The notes under the pieces: generated by a model
Database searches by the model: none
Told to the model about the DNA's origin: nothing
Seen by the model: the letters and a program-made list of their open reading frames with translations, nothing else
NCBI GenBank assembly: GCA_035514535.1
Contig: DATKAZ010000101.1
Span: 1-26,524, forward strand
DNA: 26,524 nt
From: XN24 sp035514535
Lineage (GTDB): Bacteria > Pseudomonadota > Gammaproteobacteria > Steroidobacterales > XN24
Direction of reading: 5' to 3'
Position numbers and translations under genes: made by a program
Part shown: piece after piece, positions 13,941-20,865 of the stretch
How the letters are laid out: each line of letters begins with the position of its first letter
Position numbering within the stretch: position 1 is the stretch's first letter

Positions 13941-15277
13941 GCCCCGGCGACGCAGCCGGGATCGGCAGCGACGCCAGGGCGGCGGCCGGCAGGATCGTCA
14001 CGGCCGTGGCGCGGCGCGGGCGCTCCCTGGACGACGCCCTGGGTGCGACCATCGGGGGGCTTGACCACGCGGATCGCGGCCTGGTCGCGCAACTCGCCTA
14101 CGGCACGCTGCGGGCGTACCCGCGACTGGACCGCTGGGTGGACCTGCTGCTGGCCCGGCCGCTGGCGACGCGCGACATCGAGGTTCACGACCTGCTGGCG
14201 GTCGGCCTGTACCAGCTGGAAGACACCCGCATCCCGGACCATGCGGCCGTGGACGCGACCGTCGCAGCCGTGCGCCTCCTGGGGCGGGCGCAGTACGCCG
14301 GCCTCGTCAATGCATGCCTGCGCCGCTGGCTGCGCGAGCGCGATGCGCTGAAGGCGCGCGTCGCGCGGGTTCCCGAAGTGATCCACGCGCATCCGCGCTG
14401 GTGGCTGGAGGCGCTGTCCGCCGACTGGCCCGGAGACTGGGAGAGCATCATCACCGGCGCCAATGCGCAGGGCCCCATGTGGGTCCGCGTCAACCGGCAG
14501 CGTTCGACCCGCGATGCATGGCACGAACGCCTGGTCGCGGCCGGCGGCAACGCGACGGCCTGGGGCCCTGCGCCCGAGGCCCTATGCCTGGCGGAGCCCA
14601 TGGACGTCCAGGCACTGCCGGGCTTCGCCGCGGGAGACGTGTCGGTCCAGGACGCCGCCGCGCAGCTCGCGGCCGGCCTGGTGGCGCCGGGCCCGGGGAT
14701 GCGGGTCCTGGACGCTTGCGCCGCGCCCGGCGGCAAGACCGGCCACCTGCTGGAGCAGTGCCCGCAGATCGACCTGACCGCGCTGGACGTGGCGGCCGGG
14801 CGCCTGGAACGGGTCAGGGAGAACCTGGTCCGGCTTCGCCTGGAGGCGACGGTGCTGGCCGGCGATGCGGGCGATCCGTCGGCCTGGTGGGACGGCCGGC
14901 CTTACGATCGAATTCTGCTCGACGCGCCCTGCACCGGCAGCGGCGTCGTGCGCCGTCATCCCGACATCAAGCTGTTGCGTCGGCGGGAGGATATCGCGGC
15001 CATGGCGTCCCGCCAGCGGACGCTGCTGCATGCGCTATGGCCGTTGCTTGCCCCGGGCGGGAGGCTGGTCTATGCCACCTGCTCGGTGTTCCGTGCGGAA
15101 AACGCGGTGGTCGTCACGGAGTTCCTGGCGCGGCATCCGGAGGGGCGCGCCGTGGACTTCGGCGAGCCGGGCTGGGGCCGGCGCGCCGGTCCCGGGAGGC
15201 AGATCCTGACCGGTGAAGCAGCGACGGACGGGTTTTATTATGCTTGCCTGACCCGGCCGGCCCAGGTAGAGGACTGA
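13937..15277 (+). CDS. rsmB: 16S rRNA (cytosine(967)-C5)-methyltransferase
   Basis: Methylates C967 of 16S rRNA using S-adenosylmethionine. The 446-residue protein has an N-terminal NusB-like RNA-binding domain (about 10-140) and a C-terminal Rossmann methyltransferase domain. SAM is bound at DACAAPGGKT (259-268). The two functional cysteines are C332 in DAPCTGSGV (a general helper for release) and C382 in ATCSVF (the nucleophile). The start codon is GTG at 13937, overlapping the fmt stop by four bases. The stop overlaps the next start as TGATG. In many relatives trkA follows rsmB. Here the DUF4390-ntrYX block follows directly. Confidence 0.95.
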   Translation: MSPGDAAGIGSDARAAAGRIVTAVARRGRSLDDALGATIGGLDHADRGLVAQLAYGTLRAYPRLDRWVDLLLARPLATRDIEVHDLLAVGLYQLEDTRIPDHAAVDATVAAVRLLGRAQYAGLVNACLRRWLRERDALKARVARVPEVIHAHPRWWLEALSADWPGDWESIITGANAQGPMWVRVNRQRSTRDAWHERLVAAGGNATAWGPAPEALCLAEPMDVQALPGFAAGDVSVQDAAAQLAAGLVAPGPGMRVLDACAAPGGKTGHLLEQCPQIDLTALDVAAGRLERVRENLVRLRLEATVLAGDAGDPSAWWDGRPYDRILLDAPCTGSGVVRRHPDIKLLRRREDIAAMASRQRTLLHALWPLLAPGGRLVYATCSVFRAENAVVVTEFLARHPEGRAVDFGEPGWGRRAGPGRQILTGEAATDGFYYACLTRPAQVED

Positions 15278-15867
15278 TGCGGCGAGCTGAGCGATGGAGT
15301 GTGCGACCGCCATGGCGCCTGGGCGCCGCGGGGCTGCTCGCCGCCTTGCTGTTGCAGCCGGCGGTCGTAGGCGCGGACGGCGGTATCGCGGTGGGCAGCG
15401 CGGCGACGCGCCTGCAGGGCGGCATCTGGTTCCTGGACGCCGACATCTCCTATCGGCTCAACGAGACGGCGCTCGAAGCGCTGGACAGCGGCCTCGTGAT
15501 GGATATCGAGCTCACGATCAGCCTGACGCAGCGACGCAGGATCATCTGGGACGCCCAGTTCGCCGAGCTCAAGCAACGCTACGAACTCCAGTTCCATGCG
15601 CTCACCGAGCGCTACATCCTGCGCAACCTCAACAGCGGTGAGCAGTCGACATTCGGGTCCCTGCAAGCCGCGCTCCATGCCCTCGGCACCGTCCGTTCTC
15701 TGCCGATCATCGATGATGCCCTGCTGAGCAGGGGCGAGCGGTATTTCGTGGCAATCCGAGCCGTGGTGGACATCAAGCAGCTCGGTGGGCCGCTGGCGCT
15801 GATCAGGTTTCTCTGGAACGACTGGCGCATCTCCGGAGACTGGGTCCAATGGCGACTCGATCGCTGA
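15277..15867 (+). CDS. DUF4390-domain protein
   Basis: A 196-residue protein with an N-terminal signal or anchor (about 13-34, Leu/Ala-rich, ending in VVGAD) and a soluble extracytoplasmic domain. The segments GIWFLDADISYRLNETALEAL, cited as WFLDADISYRLN, and ERYILRNLNSGEQSTFGSL, cited as YILRNLNSG, together with the C-terminal LALIRFLWNDWRISGDWVQW, cited as FLWNDWRISGDW, are typical of DUF4390. The function is unknown. The gene is regularly found directly upstream of ntrY in beta- and gammaproteobacteria, so a role in presenting a signal to NtrY is plausible. Its start overlaps the rsmB stop (TGATG), and its last 19 bases overlap the start of ntrY. Confidence 0.85.
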   Translation: MRRAERWSVRPPWRLGAAGLLAALLLQPAVVGADGGIAVGSAATRLQGGIWFLDADISYRLNETALEALDSGLVMDIELTISLTQRRRIIWDAQFAELKQRYELQFHALTERYILRNLNSGEQSTFGSLQAALHALGTVRSLPIIDDALLSRGERYFVAIRAVVDIKQLGGPLALIRFLWNDWRISGDWVQWRLDR

Positions 15868-18077
15868 AACGCTGGGGCCTTGCGACGCTGACCCTCCTCG
15901 GGTTGACGATGCTCGTCCTCGCCTTGTTGTTCCTGGCGTCGACGGTCGAAAATGCCGACCGCTTCGGCGAGATCTACAACTGGATCTTCGTACTCAATCT
16001 AGCGGGCGCCTCCATCCTGCTCGCGCTCATCATCTCCAACCTGGTGCGCCTGGTGCGCGAGTATCGCAGCCAGGTGCCCGGCTCCCGCCTCGCTTCGCGC
16101 ATGGTCGCGATCTTCGTCGGGCTCGCCGTGCTCCCGCTGGGCCTCGTGTATTACTTTTCGGTCCAGTTCATCAGTCGCGGAATCGACACCTGGTTCGACG
16201 TCAACGTGGAAGCCGGGCTCGGCGACGCCCTCGACCTGTCGCGCGCGACCCTCGAGAGCCGGATGCGCGAGCACCTCGACGCGACGCACCAGATCGCCGC
16301 ATCGCTCCGCGGCCGCAGCGACCTCGAGCTGGCGGCGCCGCTCGAAGTCATGCGCCGCGGTTCGGGCGCGATCGAGCTTACCGTCGTGGGCCAGAGCAGC
16401 CGCATCATCGCGCTGTCCTCCGAGCGCAGCATCACGGAACTGCCCAGCGTGCCGACCGAGGAAGTCATGCTGCAGATTCGGCAGGGACGGCCGTTCGTCA
16501 GCCTCGACCCGATGCGAGACGGCTATGTCGTGCGGACGGCTGCCGGGATCCCGATCGGGCACCCGCTCGACGAGCTGCGCGTGCTCCACGCGCTTTTCCC
16601 GGTGCCGGAGCGTGTCGGCTTGCTGGCGAATTCCGTGCAGGAAGCCTATGCCCAGTACCGCGAACTGTCGTTCCTGCGCGCGCCGTTTACGCGCAGCCTG
16701 ACGCTGACGCTTACCCTGGTGCTGCTGCTGTCGTTGCTGATGGCCGTCTGGGGTGCATTCTTCTTTGCGCGCAAGCTGACGGCGCCGATCCAGACCCTGG
16801 TCGCCGGGACGCGTGCCGTCGCCAAGGGCGACTTCGACACCCGCCTCCCGATGCCGGCGCGCGACGAGATGGGATTCCTCGTGCACAGCTTCAACGACAT
16901 GATCACGCGGCTCGCGGGGGCGCGCGAGCTGGCGCGGCAGAGCCAGCAGGCGGTAGAAAGCCAGCGCGCCTATCTCGCCGTCATTCTCGGGCGTCTGTCC
17001 ACGGGCGTGGTGTCGCTGGAACGTGACTGGCGCATCAGGACCGCGAACGAGGCGGCGGGCGCGATTCTCGGCGTCGACCTCGGGGATGCAATCGGCCGCC
17101 CGCTGGCCGAGGTCGCCGAAGGCCAGCCGCTGGTGCAGCAGCTCACCGAAGTGGGCCAGTCCCACCTCGAGGCGGGCGATCACGAGTGGCGCGAGCAGAT
17201 CGTGCTGCGCGGCGAGGCGGGGCGACGCGTCCTGATGTGTGCCTGTTCGGCGCTGCCGGGCGAGGACGGCGAGCCCGGGGGCTTCGTCGTCGTGTTCGAC
17301 GACATCACCGCGCTGCTGCAGGCCCAACGCGATGCCGCGTGGGGCGAGGTCGCGCGCCGGCTCGCACACGAGATCAAGAATCCGCTCACGCCCATCCAGT
17401 TGTCGGCCGAACGCATACGCCGTCGTTTCCTCGAGCAGATGAACGACGAAGATGCCCAGGTGCTCGAGCGCGCCACGCGTACGATCGTGCAGCAGGTCGA
17501 AGCGATGAAGGAGATGGTCAACGCATTTTCAGATTATGCGCGCGCGCCCGACATGGAGATGTCCCTTGTTGACCTTAACCACCTGGTGGTCGAGGTGGCG
17601 GAGCTGTACCGCGTGCGCGAGATCCCGGTAGCGATCGACTTGCATCTCGATCCCGCGGTGGTCGCGGTGGATGCGGATGCCGGGCGCGTGCGGCAGATTC
17701 TGCACAACTTGATTCGCAATGCGGTGGAAGCAATGGAAGGGCAGGACGACGCGGCCCTGCAGATCACGACGCGGGCCACCGAGGAGTTCGAGCTGCACGC
17801 GGTGTTCGTCATGGTCGAGGACAACGGCCCGGGCATTCCGCCGGACTCGGTGGACCGGATTTTCGATCCCTACGTGACGAGCAAGCCGAAGGGCACGGGG
17901 CTAGGGCTGGCTATCGTGAAGAAGCTGGTGGAGGAGCATGGCGGCTGGGTCGAGGCCAGCAATCGGGCGGAGGGCGGACTGCGGATCACCATCGCGCTGC
18001 CTGCGGACGAAGATGCGCGCAGCGCCATGCTGCGTCGCGAGATCCGGGCGAGTGAATTCAGGAGAGCGCACGCATGA
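15849..18077 (+). CDS. ntrY: NtrY-type sensor histidine kinase
   Basis: A 742-residue membrane sensor. Transmembrane segments lie at about 11-31, 44-66, 84-106 and 284-306, leaving a large periplasmic domain between 107 and 283. A HAMP linker (about 305-360; KLTAPIQTLVAGTRAVAKGD) and a PAS domain (about 370-480) follow. The phosphorylated histidine is H507 in RRLAHEIKNPLTPIQLSAER, the NtrY/NtrB-type H-box. The ATP-binding domain shows NLIRNAVEAM, DNGPGIP and GTGLGLAIVKKLVEEHGG. The gene starts inside the end of the DUF4390 gene and overlaps ntrX by four bases (ATGA). NtrY homologues have been linked to nitrogen, redox and envelope control. The ligand here is unknown. Confidence 0.93.
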   Translation: MATRSLKRWGLATLTLLGLTMLVLALLFLASTVENADRFGEIYNWIFVLNLAGASILLALIISNLVRLVREYRSQVPGSRLASRMVAIFVGLAVLPLGLVYYFSVQFISRGIDTWFDVNVEAGLGDALDLSRATLESRMREHLDATHQIAASLRGRSDLELAAPLEVMRRGSGAIELTVVGQSSRIIALSSERSITELPSVPTEEVMLQIRQGRPFVSLDPMRDGYVVRTAAGIPIGHPLDELRVLHALFPVPERVGLLANSVQEAYAQYRELSFLRAPFTRSLTLTLTLVLLLSLLMAVWGAFFFARKLTAPIQTLVAGTRAVAKGDFDTRLPMPARDEMGFLVHSFNDMITRLAGARELARQSQQAVESQRAYLAVILGRLSTGVVSLERDWRIRTANEAAGAILGVDLGDAIGRPLAEVAEGQPLVQQLTEVGQSHLEAGDHEWREQIVLRGEAGRRVLMCACSALPGEDGEPGGFVVVFDDITALLQAQRDAAWGEVARRLAHEIKNPLTPIQLSAERIRRRFLEQMNDEDAQVLERATRTIVQQVEAMKEMVNAFSDYARAPDMEMSLVDLNHLVVEVAELYRVREIPVAIDLHLDPAVVAVDADAGRVRQILHNLIRNAVEAMEGQDDAALQITTRATEEFELHAVFVMVEDNGPGIPPDSVDRIFDPYVTSKPKGTGLGLAIVKKLVEEHGGWVEASNRAEGGLRITIALPADEDARSAMLRREIRASEFRRAHA

Positions 18078-19444
18078 GCACTGGCCGAATTCTGGTCGTC
18101 GACGACGAGGCCGATATCCGCAGCCTGCTGGAGGAGATCCTCTCCGAGGAAGGCTACGAAGTGGTCTCGGCCGCAAATGCCGCGCAGGCCCGGGAGCATC
18201 GCGCGGCGAGCAGCCCGGACCTGGTCCTGCTGGACATCTGGATGCCGGATGCGGACGGCATCAGCCTGTTGCGTGAATGGTCCACGAGTGACGACGTAAT
18301 ACCCTGCCCGGTGGTGATGATGTCTGGTCATGCGACCGTGGAGACGGCGGTCGAGGCGACACGGCTCGGCGCGTTCGATTTCATCGAGAAGCCCGTGTCG
18401 CTGGCCAAGCTGTTGCGCACCGTCGAACGCGGCCTGGATTCGGGCCGCGTGCCCGGGCGCGCCAACCGGCAGATCGTCCCGCCGACCGTAGTGCCCGTGG
18501 GGCGCAGCCGCATCATCCAGGCGGTGCGCGAGCAGTCGGAACGCGTCGCCGCGCATGCCACACCGGTCCTGGTGACGGGCGAGCCGGGCTCCGGCCGGGA
18601 GGCCTTCGCGCACTTCATCCATTCCATGAGCCCGCGCGCGTCCGGCCCGTTCATACGGCTTGTCGCCGGCGCGCTGCCGGACGCCAGCGCCGAAGCGCTG
18701 TTGTTCGGCAGGGAGGTCGACGGCGGCACAGAGCCGGGCTTCCTGGAGCGCGCCCGCGGCGGCACGCTGTTCGTCAACGAGCTTTCGGATCTCGGCCCGA
18801 CGGCCCAGCGGTTGCTCCACGGGGCCCTCGAGAACAACCGCTACACGCCGGTGGGCGGCGCGGCACAGCAGGCGATCGACGCGCGCATCATCAGTTCCGC
18901 GCCACCGGGATTCGAGCATGCCCCGCCGGGCAGTGGTTTCCGCCGCGAGCTGCTGTCGGATCTTGCCGTGGTCGTGCTCAAGGTGCCGCCGTTGCGCGAC
19001 TACGCCGAGGACGTCCCGGAGCTGCTGCGTCATTATCTCGACCAGCTCGTGGATCGGGACGGGCTGCCGTTTCGCAGGCTCAGCGTCGCGGCGCAGAATC
19101 GCCTCAGGAACTACCCTTGGCCGGGCAACGTGCGGGAACTCCGCAACCTGGTCCAGCGGCTGCTGATTCTTGGCGGTGAGGAGGAAATCGGCCTCGAGGA
19201 AGTCGAGCAGATTCTCGTCGAGCAAGGTCCCGAGGACGACGGCCTGCTCAGTCAGGACCTCATGGCGTTACCGCTGCGCGAGGCCCGCGAGCAATTCGAG
19301 CGCGCCTACCTGCAACAGCAGTTGCAGCTCTGCGACGGCAAGGTCGGACAACTCGCGAAGCGCGTCGGCATGGAGCGCACGCACCTGTATCGCAAGCTGC
19401 GGGCGCTGGGGATCGATTTCCGCAGTACCGTCTCCGACGATTGA
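18074..19444 (+). CDS. ntrX: NtrX-type response regulator with degenerate AAA+ domain
   Basis: A 456-residue partner of NtrY. The receiver domain (1-120) is intact, with phospho-acceptor D54, switch S84 and K106. The central sigma54-activator-like AAA+ domain (about 140-370) is eroded. The Walker A region reads GEPGSGREA (169-177) with Arg where Lys is required. The Walker B region reads TLFVNEL with Asn235 in place of Asp. The GAFTGA loop that contacts sigma54 is missing (GREVDGGTEPGF at 212-223). The linker WPGNVRELRNLVQRL is kept. The C-terminal Fis-type helix-turn-helix (about 405-445; GQLAKRVGMERTHLYRKL) is intact. It probably acts as a conventional DNA-binding regulator without ATPase or sigma54 activation. 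Confidence 0.92.
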   Translation: MSTGRILVVDDEADIRSLLEEILSEEGYEVVSAANAAQAREHRAASSPDLVLLDIWMPDADGISLLREWSTSDDVIPCPVVMMSGHATVETAVEATRLGAFDFIEKPVSLAKLLRTVERGLDSGRVPGRANRQIVPPTVVPVGRSRIIQAVREQSERVAAHATPVLVTGEPGSGREAFAHFIHSMSPRASGPFIRLVAGALPDASAEALLFGREVDGGTEPGFLERARGGTLFVNELSDLGPTAQRLLHGALENNRYTPVGGAAQQAIDARIISSAPPGFEHAPPGSGFRRELLSDLAVVVLKVPPLRDYAEDVPELLRHYLDQLVDRDGLPFRRLSVAAQNRLRNYPWPGNVRELRNLVQRLLILGGEEEIGLEEVEQILVEQGPEDDGLLSQDLMALPLREAREQFERAYLQQQLQLCDGKVGQLAKRVGMERTHLYRKLRALGIDFRSTVSDD

Positions 19445-19481
19445 TGTCCGCGCGGCGCTGCGCAGCACCTGACTTCCCGCC

Positions 19482-19509
19482 TGTAATGTTTGCCGACACG
19501 CCCGGGTCT
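19482..19509 (+). promoter_or_regulatory. Candidate ECF-type promoter of the HvfX-like gene
   Basis: TGTAAT at 19482-19487, 17 bases, then GGTCT at 19505-19509. Both boxes and the spacing are identical to 2108-2135 upstream of the ECF sigma gene. Transcription would start near 19515 and give a leader of about 57 bases. It lies in the 127-base gap after ntrX and would uncouple this gene from the ntrYX operon. A perfect ten-base palindrome TCTGGCCAGA follows at 19511-19520. Confidence 0.55.
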
Positions 19510-19571
19510 ATCTGGCCAGAACCGGGTCGTCCGCGCGGCGCCCGGCACTTCAGTTTGCTGCCGGAGAACGG

Positions 19572-20264
19572 ATGATGGATCAGGTAGTTCAATCGATCGG
19601 CGCAACCTGGCGCCTGGTGACCGCCCGCCTCGAGGGCCTCGGCGCCTGGCTGGCGCCGCTCGGCCTGCGGCTGATCCTGGCGTGGGAATTCGGCGAGGCC
19701 GGCTTCGAGAAACTGCGCGGCAGCAACTGGTTCGGCCAGGTGGAGGAAGGCTTTCCCCTGCCATTCAGCCTGGTCAGCACCGACGTGAGCTGGTTCATGG
19801 CCACCTGCATGGAGATCATCGGTGCGTTCGCGCTCGTGCTCGGGTTGTTCACCCGGTTCTTCGCGTTCTCCCTGCTGATTCTCACGATCGTGGCGACGGC
19901 GGCGGTGCACTGGCCCGACAGCTGGTCGACGCTGGGCGAACTCTGGCAGGGATACGCAATCAGCGACAAGGGCGCTGGCAATTTCAAGCTGCCGCTGCTG
20001 TTCGCGCTGATGCTGTTCGCGTTGTTGCTCAATGGCGCCGGCAAGCTCAGCCTCGACCACCTGTTCGGCCGCATGCTGTTGCCTGCCGCGCCGCCCGCGG
20101 TCGCCGACGGCCTCGCCTGGTCGCTGGCCGGGGTGGCGTTCGGGCTGCCGCTGGCGATGTTGTTCCCGGCGTTCGGCCTCGTGCTGGCGGTCGCAGGGAT
20201 CGCGGGGATCGCCGCTACCCTTATGCGCGGCGCGCGCCCCGGGTCAGTTGCGACACCCGGATGA
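19572..20264 (+). CDS. hvfX: DoxX-type membrane protein of the HvfX kind (RiPP-metallophore associated)
   Basis: A 230-residue inner-membrane protein. The DoxX core has hydrophobic segments at about 26-45, 72-93, 96-114 and 139-157. Distinctive blocks are LRLILAWEFGEAGFEKLRG (32-50), NWFGQV, the pair GLFTRF and VHWPDSW (113-119), GNFKLPLLF (136-144) and GAGKLSLDHL (155-164). These match the DoxX subgroup that accompanies HvfA precursors, as I remember it. Its exact function is unclear (peptide maturation or copper/redox support at the membrane has been suggested). Residues 165-230 form an extra hydrophobic tail (about 183-217). Start at 19572 or 19575: GGAG at 19563-19566 fits the second ATG slightly better. 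Its promoter-like boxes equal those of the sigma/hvfA operon. Confidence 0.75.
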   Translation: MMDQVVQSIGATWRLVTARLEGLGAWLAPLGLRLILAWEFGEAGFEKLRGSNWFGQVEEGFPLPFSLVSTDVSWFMATCMEIIGAFALVLGLFTRFFAFSLLILTIVATAAVHWPDSWSTLGELWQGYAISDKGAGNFKLPLLFALMLFALLLNGAGKLSLDHLFGRMLLPAAPPAVADGLAWSLAGVAFGLPLAMLFPAFGLVLAVAGIAGIAATLMRGARPGSVATPG

Positions 20265-20270
20265 CGTACC

Positions 20271-20298
20271 GGGGACACTGCGGTCGAGCAGTGCCCCC
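20271..20298. terminator. Hairpin between convergent HvfX and SPOR genes
   Basis: Arms GGGGACACTGC (20271-20281) and GCAGTGCCCCC (20288-20298) pair at 10 of 11 positions around a six-base loop. It fills the 35-base gap between two convergent genes and so may act as a bidirectional terminator. No T-run is present on either side, so it would be weak or Rho-assisted. Confidence 0.5.
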
Positions 20299-20299
20299 G

Positions 20300-20863
20300 T
20301 CAGTCCCGCTCGCGCACCGCGAGTGCGCCTATGCCGCTCTCCGTGACTTGCCGCCGGGTGGCCTCCGCCTGCGCCGCGTCCGCCAGTGGGCCGATGCGCA
20401 CCCGGTGCCAGGTCTGGCCGTCCAGGGTCACTGCCTGGATGCTGGAGGCGAGGCCGAGCAGGGCGAGTTCAGCCTTGCGCCGGTCGGCGTCGTTGAAACG
20501 GCGAAACGAGCCGGCCTGGATCCAGTACCGGCCCGGCGCGAGCTCCGGCCGCATGGCCGCCGGGCTGCCGCCGCGCGGTCCCGCGTCCTCCTCCGGCACG
20601 ACGACCTCGAGCCCCGGCAGCATGGTGTAGAAGTCGAATCCCGACTCCGGGACGGACTCGAGCTCCGCGTCCTCCTCGGCTTGCTGGGAAGCCGGCTTCG
20701 CCGCGCGCGTTGCGACCGGTTCGGCGGGCGCCCCGCGCCCTGTGTGCTGCAAGTGGACGAACAGCGCGACGCCCAGGCCGATGACGAGCCCCGTCAACAG
20801 CCAGACCCACCCGGGTGTCGGTTGCTTGCGGGTCTTGCGGCGTTGCTTGTAGTCCCGCGCCAT
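20300..20863 (-). CDS. SPOR-domain membrane protein (FtsN-like)
   Basis: A 187-residue bitopic protein. A basic N-terminus (RDYKQRRKTRKQ) precedes one transmembrane helix (about 17-38), followed by a Pro/Ala/Glu-rich periplasmic linker and a C-terminal SPOR domain (about 107-187; YWIQAGSFRRFNDADRRKAEL and WHRVRIGPLADAAQAEATR, cited as YWIQAGSFRRF and WHRVRIGPL). SPOR domains bind denuded glycan at the division septum. Its place directly after argS (two-base gap) and priA matches the Pseudomonas argS-SPOR arrangement and FtsN position in enterics, so a cell-division role is likely. It is shorter than E. coli FtsN. Confidence 0.88.
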   Translation of the reverse strand: MARDYKQRRKTRKQPTPGWVWLLTGLVIGLGVALFVHLQHTGRGAPAEPVATRAAKPASQQAEEDAELESVPESGFDFYTMLPGLEVVVPEEDAGPRGGSPAAMRPELAPGRYWIQAGSFRRFNDADRRKAELALLGLASSIQAVTLDGQTWHRVRIGPLADAAQAEATRRQVTESGIGALAVRERD

Positions 20864-20865
20864 CG

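Noticed and set aside
18074..19444. Frameshift or sequencing error as the cause of the odd NtrX AAA+ motifs
   Set aside because: The frame is continuous, similarity to the family resumes on both sides of each lost motif, and the changes are substitutions and a loop deletion rather than a shifted segment.
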